Shown in pieces: positions 16,430 through 24,500 of a stretch of 33,797 bases of DNA. The stretch's first letter is position 1. Each line of letters opens with the position of its first letter. Under the pieces are notes generated by a model, which saw nothing but the letters and a program-made list of their open reading frames with translations, did no database searches and was not told the DNA's origin. Made by a program: the position numbers and the translations under genes. This DNA is from an uncultured Ruminococcus sp. (GTDB lineage Bacteria; Bacillota; Clostridia; Oscillospirales; Ruminococcaceae), in the NCBI GenBank assembly GCA_946621745.1, contig CAMOOV010000008.1:1-33797 (forward strand). Direction: 5' to 3'.

Positions 16430-17083
16430 CTACTCTTCCAGCCTGACCGCCCGAACCGTCACTCTGCTTTGGCCGCCAAGCGTACAGGTGAACAAGGTCA
16501 GATCCCAGTCATCTGCATTGCCGAATTTGATGTCCTCGACGGCTGTACCCGGTAACTGCTCAATATTGACCACACTGTACCGATGCTCTTGCCCGGTCAC
16601 CTCTGTGAAAATGATTTCAGAATCCGTGTGAAGCGTCCCGATTCTGCCGAAATGCGTGTTGTAGTTGTGGGCGCAGATGATGAGGTCATCTGTATCAATG
16701 CCGCCCACATACCGGCAAGGCGCAATTTTCAGATTCGGATAGCTCCAGTCAGCCAGCACCGGCAGTTCAATGCCAATCTCCGGAATGCTGATATAGCCGA
16801 TATAAACATCTCCGTCCAGAGTTATCGTTTCCAATGCCTGAGACTGCTCCGGTTCCTCTTCATACTCTGCAAAGAGATCATACTCTTCTGCGGCCGGCAT
16901 GGTTGCCGCAGGCTCTGTATACTCCGGAATCTCATCTTTCAGCGTGCGCAGTATCCTTTTCGCCTGCACCCCGCTTTGCCTGTCCTCATTTACATTGTGT
17001 ATAACAAGAAACAGCGCCGTCAAAAGCAGCGCCGTTCCCAATGTAAAGCAGGCAATCCTTGCCGCTTTCAGTTTACTCTTCAT
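16430..17083 (-). CDS. Sortase (second enzyme of the locus, paired with the PQTG minor pilin)
   Basis: A 217-residue membrane-anchored transpeptidase. One N-terminal helix (about 9-29) anchors it; an acidic stretch at 50-85 links to the sortase fold. Catalytic residues are His139 in LIICAHNY, Cys200 in TLFTC and Arg207 in SRVTVRA. There is no C-terminal membrane helix, unlike the class C sortase of the same locus. The ATG at 17083 follows GAGGGAC and overlaps the end of the minor pilin gene by 11 bases, so the two are translationally coupled. I infer that it recognises the APQTG signal of that pilin, either to join it to the fibre or to anchor it to the wall. The sortase class is uncertain. 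Confidence 0.88.
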   Translation of the reverse strand: MKSKLKAARIACFTLGTALLLTALFLVIHNVNEDRQSGVQAKRILRTLKDEIPEYTEPAATMPAAEEYDLFAEYEEEPEQSQALETITLDGDVYIGYISIPEIGIELPVLADWSYPNLKIAPCRYVGGIDTDDLIICAHNYNTHFGRIGTLHTDSEIIFTEVTGQEHRYSVVNIEQLPGTAVEDIKFGNADDWDLTLFTCTLGGQSRVTVRAVRLEE

Positions 17084-18125
17084 CGTCCCTCTTTCTGAGC
17101 GTCAAACCAACGCCAATGCACAGCAGTCCGCCTGCCGCCAATGCCGGAACCGGCCACCATAATTGTCCGGTCTGCGGCGCCTTGTCTGTTGTTGTAGAAG
17201 GCGGCGGAACGGTCGTGGTCTTTGTGGTAACAGTAGTTGTACCGGATGTACCTACGGTCGTTTCTGTTACAGTTGCGGTCGTCGTTGTTTCGGCCGTATC
17301 GCCCTCATAGGTGTTGACAATCAGAAACTGCGTATGGTTTTCCTTGTAAGCTACCGTGTAATTCTCCGGAATAACCTTTTCATAGACAAACCAGATATGA
17401 TTATCCGTATCATCCCAATAATATGTCCAGTCATTCTCCTCGTTCAGTTCGATTTCGTCAAAATACCGGTTGTCACGATACCGCTCAACTGTGATTGATA
17501 CCGCTCTGTTCTGCGGCTGATTCTCGTCATTCTCCCACACCTTGCGAACAGAATACCGTTCATCGCTGTCACTGAGCGTCCGGCAAATGATCTTCGGGTA
17601 GGCATTCAGAATGTCTGCTGTTTCTCCGTCCATCTCAAAGAAAACAGCGGACGGAATATAGGTCTTATTCTCAACGACCAGAATATCGCCCCAGACGAGA
17701 TACAAACCTTTCTCCAGACCGTCAAAAGTCACGGCACCGGAACTGTTCGTGTAGCCTTCATCCCGTTTCCCGATCCCGTCCGCGATTGTCTTGCGTTTCA
17801 GTGCCTCACCGACAGATGCGACTGTCTCCGCATCCCATTCCAGCATGGACTTTGTCCGATCGCCGAGTGTCACACGGTAATCTGCAAAATCGCCCTCGAA
17901 CACAAAGTCGCTGTCCGCTCTGTGACCGACGCGATAAAGCTGCCAGTGCATATTCACAACGACATCCTCGTCCTTGACACACCGCAGCGTCATGGAACCC
18001 GTCGTCTCCTCCGCAGATGCCGGCAGAATACCGGCCATACAGCAGAGAACCAGCGCTGCCGCCAGGAAGAGGGCAGAAATCCTGTGCAGTTTTGATTTGC
18101 TTGTACTATGAAGTGCGTTACTCAT
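17073..18125 (-). CDS. Minor pilin or surface protein with Cna_B domain and PQTG sorting signal
   Basis: 350 residues. A signal peptide ends at about residue 38 (LPASA). An N-terminal beta-rich pilin domain runs to about 185 and includes GLEKGLYLVWGDI. A Cna_B domain spans about 190-275, with YSVRKVWENDENQPQNRAVS and WTYYWDD followed by IWFVYEKVIPENYTVAY. A Thr-rich linker at 278-312 precedes the sorting signal APQTG (316-320). The membrane segment begins QLWWPVPALAAGG and ends in a KR-rich tail. The PQTGQ.WP pattern is a recurring sorting type in clostridial pilus loci. It has its own promoter just upstream and AAAGGAGGG before the ATG, and overlaps the following sortase gene. Confidence 0.88.
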   Translation of the reverse strand: MSNALHSTSKSKLHRISALFLAAALVLCCMAGILPASAEETTGSMTLRCVKDEDVVVNMHWQLYRVGHRADSDFVFEGDFADYRVTLGDRTKSMLEWDAETVASVGEALKRKTIADGIGKRDEGYTNSSGAVTFDGLEKGLYLVWGDILVVENKTYIPSAVFFEMDGETADILNAYPKIICRTLSDSDERYSVRKVWENDENQPQNRAVSITVERYRDNRYFDEIELNEENDWTYYWDDTDNHIWFVYEKVIPENYTVAYKENHTQFLIVNTYEGDTAETTTTATVTETTVGTSGTTTVTTKTTTVPPPSTTTDKAPQTGQLWWPVPALAAGGLLCIGVGLTLRKRDDEE

Positions 18126-18147
18126 GCCTTCGCCCTCCTTTTACATT

Positions 18148-18176
18148 ATTATAATACATGATCGGCAGTTTGTCAA
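18148..18176 (-). promoter_or_regulatory. Internal promoter of the minor-pilin/sortase module
   Basis: Perfect -35 TTGACA (18171-18176), 17-base spacer, perfect -10 TATAAT (18148-18153), lying between the class C sortase and the minor pilin. The core and spacer closely match the main pilus promoter at 32045-32073. An inverted repeat CAGTT-tgtc-AACTG overlaps the -35 box. Confidence 0.75.
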
Positions 18177-18185
18177 CTGTCCTGA

Positions 18186-19055
18186 TTATTCCGGCTTTTT
18201 CGGAAGATTATGAATCGTGTCAACGGTGATACGGATTCGCCCGCGCTTGGCTGTGATTCTCCAATATACTATCATCAGCACCAGCAGCGGCACGAACACC
18301 ACAGGAATGACCTTCATCGAATCAATCTGCAAGGCATCAGCGCCGACCTTGATTTTCTTGTCGTAAATTGTAGCTATCCTGTGCCCTCTGATCAGCAGTC
18401 TGTGACTGTTCACACCATACGGCGTACAGGTCATGAGCGTAACAATATCCTCGCCGGGAAAGATCGCCAGCTTGTCGGTCTCATTCGGCAGAATAATCAG
18501 AATCCGCTCGACCTCGTAGGTATAGACCTCATTCAGCACATTGATCGTGAAAATATCGCCCTCGACGATCTGGTCTAAATCGGTGAAAAGCCGTGCTGAC
18601 GGCAGTCCTCTGTGTCCGGAAATGACCGCGTGTGTAGATGCGCCGCCGACCGGGAGACTCGAACCCTGAATATGTCCGCTGGCGATCTGCAAAACGCCCT
18701 CGCTTGTACCGTGATAAATCGGCAGCTCGACATTGATACTCGGAATAGACACATAGCCCATGATGCCCGTGCCGGAGATGTTCAGAATATCATCATAGCC
18801 GGGAATATCATTGAAATTGTTGAACGGTGCATAGAGCTTTGAGAGCTTCTGGTTATAGTCGTGCGCTTCGGCAAGGATTCTTTCGGTTTCGCTGTTGTCC
18901 ATTTGGGCAACCTCTTCTTTGTAGCTCGCCACGGCTCTGGTCTGGTGGCGCTGATTCCACCAGTTTGAAAAAGTGGGATAAAGCATCACGGAGAGACCCG
19001 CAAGGAAAATGAAGCCGAAAGCCAAAGTCATTATGATATCGCGTTTCTTTTTCAT
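18186..19055 (-). CDS. Class C pilus-assembly sortase
   Basis: A 289-residue transpeptidase that polymerises the LPSTG pilin outside the membrane. The N-terminal anchor helix is at about 8-27. A lid-like region at 72-92 precedes the sortase fold (GIMGYVSIPSINVELPIYHG). Catalytic residues are His148 in VISGHRGLP, Cys210 in TLMTCTPYG and Arg219 in HRLLIRG. A C-terminal membrane helix (about 243-265) is characteristic of class C. The usual lid motif DPW/DPF is not obvious; DDI is the nearest. The ATG at 19055 has AAGGAG. It follows the major pilin gene after a strong intercistronic hairpin. Confidence 0.92.
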   Translation of the reverse strand: MKKKRDIIMTLAFGFIFLAGLSVMLYPTFSNWWNQRHQTRAVASYKEEVAQMDNSETERILAEAHDYNQKLSKLYAPFNNFNDIPGYDDILNISGTGIMGYVSIPSINVELPIYHGTSEGVLQIASGHIQGSSLPVGGASTHAVISGHRGLPSARLFTDLDQIVEGDIFTINVLNEVYTYEVERILIILPNETDKLAIFPGEDIVTLMTCTPYGVNSHRLLIRGHRIATIYDKKIKVGADALQIDSMKVIPVVFVPLLVLMIVYWRITAKRGRIRITVDTIHNLPKKPE

Positions 19056-19083
19056 GGCTTCTCCTTGTGGATTTCTCCCTGAC

Positions 19084-19112
19084 CGCCTCCGCAGGGCATC
19101 CCCACGGAGGCG
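19084..19112 (-). other. Intercistronic hairpin between major pilin and sortase
   Basis: CGCCTCCG (19084-19091) and CGGAGGCG (19105-19112) form a perfect GC-rich stem with a 13-base loop. No T-run follows on the minus strand, so it probably protects or trims the pilin mRNA rather than fully terminating it. Confidence 0.55.
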
Positions 19113-19194
19113 CAGGTTTTCAGTTTACAAAGTGTTTCTGTTCTTTTGCATGATCGTTCTCAGCGCTTCTGTTTCAGCTCTGCGAACGAAGCAA

Positions 19195-21393
19195 TTACTG
19201 AGCGTCCTCTTCCTTTGTGCGCTTCTTGGAAACCAGATACACACCTGCCAGAACCGCAGTCAGGCCGCCGCCTGCGATGAACAGCTTGGTGCCCATGCCG
19301 CCGGTGCTGGGGAGGGTGGTACTCTTGCTGTTCTGGATTGTGCCAGAGACACCGCCATTTGCACCACGAGTATTACTATTTACTGTTCCTGCATTAAGAA
19401 CAGCCATATCTTCAGAAGCAAGTTCACCGGCAATCGCTTTCAGTGCATCAGAAGGAGTACCAGACCAGTTCTGATCGTTTTCGGTGGTTGCAGTCAGCTC
19501 AAGCGTAAAGTCAGCCGCTGTCCCTGTAGGAGTAGGATATCCATCCGGAGCCTTGGTCTCAGTGAGCGTGTATGTACCGTCATCCAGACCGATGAGCTTG
19601 AACAGACCATTTGCATCGGATTTCAGTGTAGTAGTAACACCAGCTGTCAAAGTCTGATCCGCAACTGTATAAGTGCCGTTACCATTGTCAATGAACTTGA
19701 TAGCCGTAGAGCCGCTCTTCAGCTGGAACTCAGCACCTGCAAGATTAACCTTGGTATCAGCATCAATCTTGTTAACGTCAGCCTCGTAGGTGAACACAAC
19801 AACCTTATCTTCCGGTGTAGTATCAGTACCCTGCTCATCAGTAGGTGCATTTGGCTGGTCATCGTTGGTAACAGGCTTGTATTCAGTGTTAGGATTGTTG
19901 GAATAAGTAAGGTCAACCTTGTTCTCCTGACCGGAGAGACCGATAACAGCAGTAGCATTCAGCTTTGCCAAGTAATTAACTGTAACAATCGTGTCCTTAT
20001 CAACATTTGCATAAGCCTTGATGTTCTCAAAGGAAACAGTCAGCTTACCATTAGTTGAATCCCATGCCACACGGCAGTTACCGTCAGTACCCTTATCCTC
20101 AGCTCTTACAGGCACAGCAGGAGTATCAATGACAGTTTTCGACTTAATATAATCACTCACGTTCTTATCTGATGTGTAGCCCTGTGCAACCAGTGCTCCG
20201 CCTTCTGCCGTGAGGGTGTTCCAGTTAGTCTGTACATACTCTAACTTCCCTTGATCAGTCATAGAATCCCAGCCATCAACCGTGGAAAGAGCATCATTAA
20301 TTTGTGTCATAAACGTAGATGTTGCAATCAGTTCAGTGTGCGTTACCGCAGCAATTGCAGTAGTATTTTCCGTTAAATAACCCGATGCAAGTTCGTACTT
20401 ACTTGTTGTACTATTCCAAGTAAATGTCATAGCATCATTTGTGCCAACCTTTACTGTAACACTCTGAGGCTGGTCAAACTTATTGGAAAGTGTATCAGTA
20501 AACAGATAGTAGTATGCATCATAGTCAGCGAGTGTCTCAGGCATAGAACCATAAAGCTGGAACGGAACATTACTGCCAATGCAATAGTCGGCTACATCAT
20601 TCCACTTCGACTCATTCTGAACAGCGGTCTGAAGAGCGGTCTTGGTACCAGTATAATCAGTAGTTGTCTTTGCATTCTCCTGAACCTTCTTAATAACCTC
20701 AGGGTAAGACTTCTTCGGAACAATCTTAATGCCATTTGCATCCTTTGTGCCATTAACCTTGAGGATAAACTTGGAAACTGCATCAGGTTTTTCATTGTTA
20801 GGCGAATCAGCATTAGGAGTATATGAATCAGTAATGAGATAATAACCTTCTGCAAGATCAGCACCATTTGAAATATCAGTACCGTCAGTAGATGCCAGTG
20901 CTGTACCCATAATCTCTGCGAGTTCCTCTGCCTTAGCTGTACCATCTCCGACATCTGTCAAAAACTGAGCAAGAGCAGATGCTTTCTGCGCATCTGTCGG
21001 AGATGCACCAAGTGCATCAATAACATCACCAATCGACTGCCCAAAATCATCATCAACCTTGTATGCACGGAAAGCTGAATTAGTCAAAAGTGTATTTGCG
21101 GCAGTACCCAAGCCAGTTACCTTCAGCTCATAGTCAGCATCATCCGTAGAGCTTTCTGCTTTACCGGATTTCAGCGTCCAAGTACCCGTTAATATCTGAT
21201 ACGCTTGGTACTTATGTGTTGCATTATCCTTGTCAGGTGTCACAGTTGTCACATCATTTGCCATAGAGCCATCTTTTACAACAGAAACTGGAACATTCGC
21301 CGCACTCGCACTCATCATAACGCTCGGCACTGCCATCGTTGCTGTCATTGCCAGGGCAGCGATCATCGCTGCGATTCTTCTTGTCTTTTTCAT
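19195..21393 (-). CDS. Major pilus shaft protein (LPSTG backbone pilin)
   Basis: 732 residues. The signal peptide spans residues 1-31 (MKKTRRIAAM to SASA). The next region, about 35-235, is an N-terminal pilin domain with repeated AEGYYLI-type strands. A likely pilin-motif lysine lies in KKSYPEVIKKVQEN. The middle holds a D2-type isopeptide domain (GSNVPFQLYGSMPETLADYDAYYYLFTDTLS). Near the C-terminus is a Cna_B/SpaA-like domain: ADVNKIDADTKVNLAGAEFQL, then GLDDGTYTLTETKAPDGY. The sorting signal is LPSTG at 694-698, followed by a membrane helix and KKR tail. I chose the ATG at 21393 because of AAAGGAG and the signal peptide; an in-frame ATG at 21480 lies in the upstream intergenic region. The class C sortase downstream is its assembler. 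Confidence 0.93.
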   Translation of the reverse strand: MKKTRRIAAMIAALAMTATMAVPSVMMSASAANVPVSVVKDGSMANDVTTVTPDKDNATHKYQAYQILTGTWTLKSGKAESSTDDADYELKVTGLGTAANTLLTNSAFRAYKVDDDFGQSIGDVIDALGASPTDAQKASALAQFLTDVGDGTAKAEELAEIMGTALASTDGTDISNGADLAEGYYLITDSYTPNADSPNNEKPDAVSKFILKVNGTKDANGIKIVPKKSYPEVIKKVQENAKTTTDYTGTKTALQTAVQNESKWNDVADYCIGSNVPFQLYGSMPETLADYDAYYYLFTDTLSNKFDQPQSVTVKVGTNDAMTFTWNSTTSKYELASGYLTENTTAIAAVTHTELIATSTFMTQINDALSTVDGWDSMTDQGKLEYVQTNWNTLTAEGGALVAQGYTSDKNVSDYIKSKTVIDTPAVPVRAEDKGTDGNCRVAWDSTNGKLTVSFENIKAYANVDKDTIVTVNYLAKLNATAVIGLSGQENKVDLTYSNNPNTEYKPVTNDDQPNAPTDEQGTDTTPEDKVVVFTYEADVNKIDADTKVNLAGAEFQLKSGSTAIKFIDNGNGTYTVADQTLTAGVTTTLKSDANGLFKLIGLDDGTYTLTETKAPDGYPTPTGTAADFTLELTATTENDQNWSGTPSDALKAIAGELASEDMAVLNAGTVNSNTRGANGGVSGTIQNSKSTTLPSTGGMGTKLFIAGGGLTAVLAGVYLVSKKRTKEEDAQ

Positions 21394-21439
21394 AATAAAT
21401 TCTCCTTTATCAATCAAATTTGTCGTTATGTCCGGGGTT

Positions 21440-21473
21440 GGGGAGTCAGGCAGTTTCCTCTGCCTCACGCCCC
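21440..21473 (-). other. Strong hairpin ahead of the major pilin gene
   Basis: Fourteen-base arms (21440-21453 and 21460-21473) pair at 12 of 14 positions around a six-base loop; the inner six pairs AGGCAG/CTGCCT are perfect. It ends 46 bases upstream of the pilin start and has no T-run on the minus strand. It overlaps the last codons of the 38-codon small ORF. Confidence 0.55.
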
Positions 21474-21562
21474 TCGCCACGAACTGGGCTTCTGATTCTT
21501 CTTTTTGATTTGCGCTTTTGTGGTCTTTGGGTTGGCGCCGAATTCGTCCGGTGTCTATTCAT
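21446..21562 (-). CDS. Predicted 38-residue basic small protein, coupled to the adhesin stop codon
   Basis: Not recognised. The ATG (21560-21562) lies directly ahead of the adhesin stop codon, sharing the string ATGAATAG, and has a strong GGAGG at 21570-21574 with 7-base spacing. The product begins MNRHRTNSAPTQRPQKRKSK and has 12 Lys/Arg in 38 residues, ending GREAEETA; there is no signal peptide or membrane helix. Its last codons run into the hairpin at 21440-21473 that precedes the major pilin. It may be a leader peptide coupling adhesin and pilin translation rather than a functional protein. The ribosome site is the main evidence; a chance ORF is possible. Confidence 0.4.
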   Translation of the reverse strand: MNRHRTNSAPTQRPQKRKSKRRIRSPVRGEGREAEETA

Positions 21563-24500
21563 CTGACCACCTCCGGCGCTTTGAGTAGGTGTATCCGGCT
21601 GCCGCGAGCATCAGCAGTATGCCGCCGAAAACATAATAAATCTTCGTGCCGGTGCTGCCGGATTCGGGGAGTTCGACTGATGACGGAGACTCCGTTGGAG
21701 TGTTCTTGATCGTAATCAGCGGATTTGATCCCGGATTTGCTGCATTGATGCTGTAATCCGTTTCGCTGTCGCCGTCTGTGAAGCTGTAGCTTACAGTATA
21801 TCCGGCAACAGGCATTCCGTTGACCTTGATCTCCTCCGCCCAGTAATAGTAGCTTTGCAGCGTGCCGTCAGCGTTCACCTTGTAAACAGGCAAGCCTGTT
21901 AGCTGCTTCTGCCAGCTATTTGATGATGTTAGTGTGATGTCCATGTAGCCGCTTTCGTTGAAGTTTGCGGATTCTGTAGGTGTTGGGGTTTCGGCTTCAA
22001 TGTTTAGCGGTAATGCCGTGTATTCAAGTGCCGCACTGAGGCGTAGGTTAGCGGCGTTGAAGCGAGAGAGGATTTGGCGACTGTTAGCAGATTGGATAGT
22101 ATCGGTTGCATAAATGACAGAATATTCAATGCTGGTATTACTTCCTTCCTTCCAACTTGTCACCTCAAATTGATCAACGCTTAGTGAATCAGGAAATGTG
22201 ATTGTCAATGTAGTCCCAGTGTTATCACCATTGAAAGAATAATAGTATGTGTTCCCCCAGAGTTCACCTGTAGAATGGGAAGGCAAATATGACTCATCAA
22301 TCTTTGAATTATTCGCCTCAACAAACAAACCATCTATTAAGTCATAATTTGCCAATGGATACATACCAATTTTAACATATACATCATCTGTAAATTTAAT
22401 TATTGCATCCGGCCATTCAGCAGCATTGCCATTATATCTCAATGTAATAGATTTGATACTGTCGTCCAGTTTGACTGTTGTCTTTTCTGTTAATGTGCTA
22501 CTTGAACTGTCACTTCCACTCGAAGAATTATTTACAGTGTAGCTCTCAAGTTTAAGCTCCGATTTGTCCAAATCAGACGAACCTTCATTCCAGCCATCAC
22601 TTTTATAATTCCACAAGTCAATATGCTCAAGTGTCGTTGCTGTATTAACAGTGATATTCAACGTAACCATACCATCTTGATCTGCATACTCTTCGGCACA
22701 CATAGATGTCTGATCATTTAATGCAACTTGTACTAATTTTCCTGCCTGAGCTCCAGAAACAACTATGCTTACAGTTGAACCTGCGGGTATCTGTTCACTT
22801 GGATTCAAGTAGTACTTATAATTTCCGTATTGATCCATTGTAAAGTTAATGGTACTATTTTCAATAACATTTACATTAACATCTACATATTTGTCATCAT
22901 CTCTTGTGACACGAACCGCATTTTCATATGTTCCAGCCACGCTACCAGTAACGATACCATTCGCATTTACAGAAATCTTATCCGTATATCCTTCATTAAC
23001 AGAGTAAGTGAATGTACCAAAATTAGGATTAGGCGTCAACAGTACCCCTGCACTATCTTCCTTCACTACTGTGACAGGAGAAACACTAAACGTCTTCGGC
23101 AATCCAACATTTACAACAACAGTATCTTTCATACCTTGATAAGATGCCTGGATTGTAGATTCACCCGGCTGTAAAAGCGTAATTGTACCGTCGTCTGATG
23201 TTACACTCACAGAATTTCCGCTAAGCACCTCATAGGTAGCCCCTGATGTCACCACATACTCCGTTTCGCCCGAAGGCGTGTATTTCAGCGTTAATGTCGG
23301 AGCCGTGTCATCCAGTGCCGGAGCACCATCTGAAATACTGAGTGTCAACACAGGATTATCCACAATCTTTACCTTAAACGAATACGTCTGATTGTCGCCG
23401 TCTGTAAATGTCATTGTTATCTCATCGCCAACACTTGCAGTTCCCGGTTTAATTGTCCATGTCTTTGAACTTAGACCGGAAGTTGAGCTAACAAGTTCTA
23501 ATGTTCCTGTCTGTCCCAAAATTCCTGCTTTATTCGCAGTAACTTGAATTCCGGTTGTTGAGCCGATGGGCAGCAAAAGCGTTCCGTTTCTAGCAACATC
23601 CATTGTCAAAATCAGCGGATTCTGCCGTGCGTCATTGGAATCTGCGACCGTATCACGATGTACCCGGACAGTGATAGAATCTCCGGTATGATCGTTTTCA
23701 TCGTCCCATACCTTCTGCAATTTCAGCTCGGCAGTCTTGATCGTGTTGCGAATCGTAACTGTACCGCTGTCTGCTGCAAGCTGACCGTTATGCTCATAGG
23801 TCACTGCGCTAATGTATTTATTGCTGTCACCAGATATCGTATAGAACGTACCGCCGCTGTCAAGTACGTGTGTACCGACCTCCTTTATATAGTAGACATA
23901 ATCTACGCCGAGCGAATTCTTTTCAGGAAGATCTGAAATACCAAGCTGATACCCATTAGATTTTTCCAGCGTGTAAGTGCCATAGAGCGTTCCGCTGAAT
24001 TGTGATGAAATATCAGCATCATTCCCCGGCATCGAAATATCAGTAGGAATTTCTCGTGTTGTTGCATCAGCACCCACATAGATTTTATTGATCTCCGTGT
24101 AGAATGCGTTTGCAATTGCTTGATATCCTGCTTCATTAGGGTGACATCCGTCAACCAGATTGTCTCCCACCGCCGTATATACATCCACCAACATGATCTT
24201 CTTGCCTTGCTGCTTGTATTCATTGACAAGATTTGTCAGCATCGTGTTGTAGCTGGCTACCAGTGTATCCCACTGTGCCTGGATCTCAGCTTCCTGTGCA
24301 GCTGTTTTTCCATATGCCTGTTCAATATTTCTGCTATTACTCCAAGTCAGCGCAGTAAACCTTGGTATTTTGCCTATCATCAATATGGCATTCTGATTTG
24401 CACCATTATCTCCGATAAAGCCTTCGATTAACTGCCGCATTTTCGTTTCAAGAGAATCTCCTGACTCAGATGTAACTGCTACATTTGAATTGATGATGTC

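Noticed and set aside
19009-20058. Plus-strand open frame of 349 codons opposite the pilin
   Set aside because: Antisense to the major pilin and sortase start; Cys/Ser-rich with no recognisable domain.
21394-21480. Upstream start (21480) for the major pilin
   Set aside because: It would place 29 polar residues ahead of a normal signal peptide and bypass the AAAGGAG site of the ATG at 21393.
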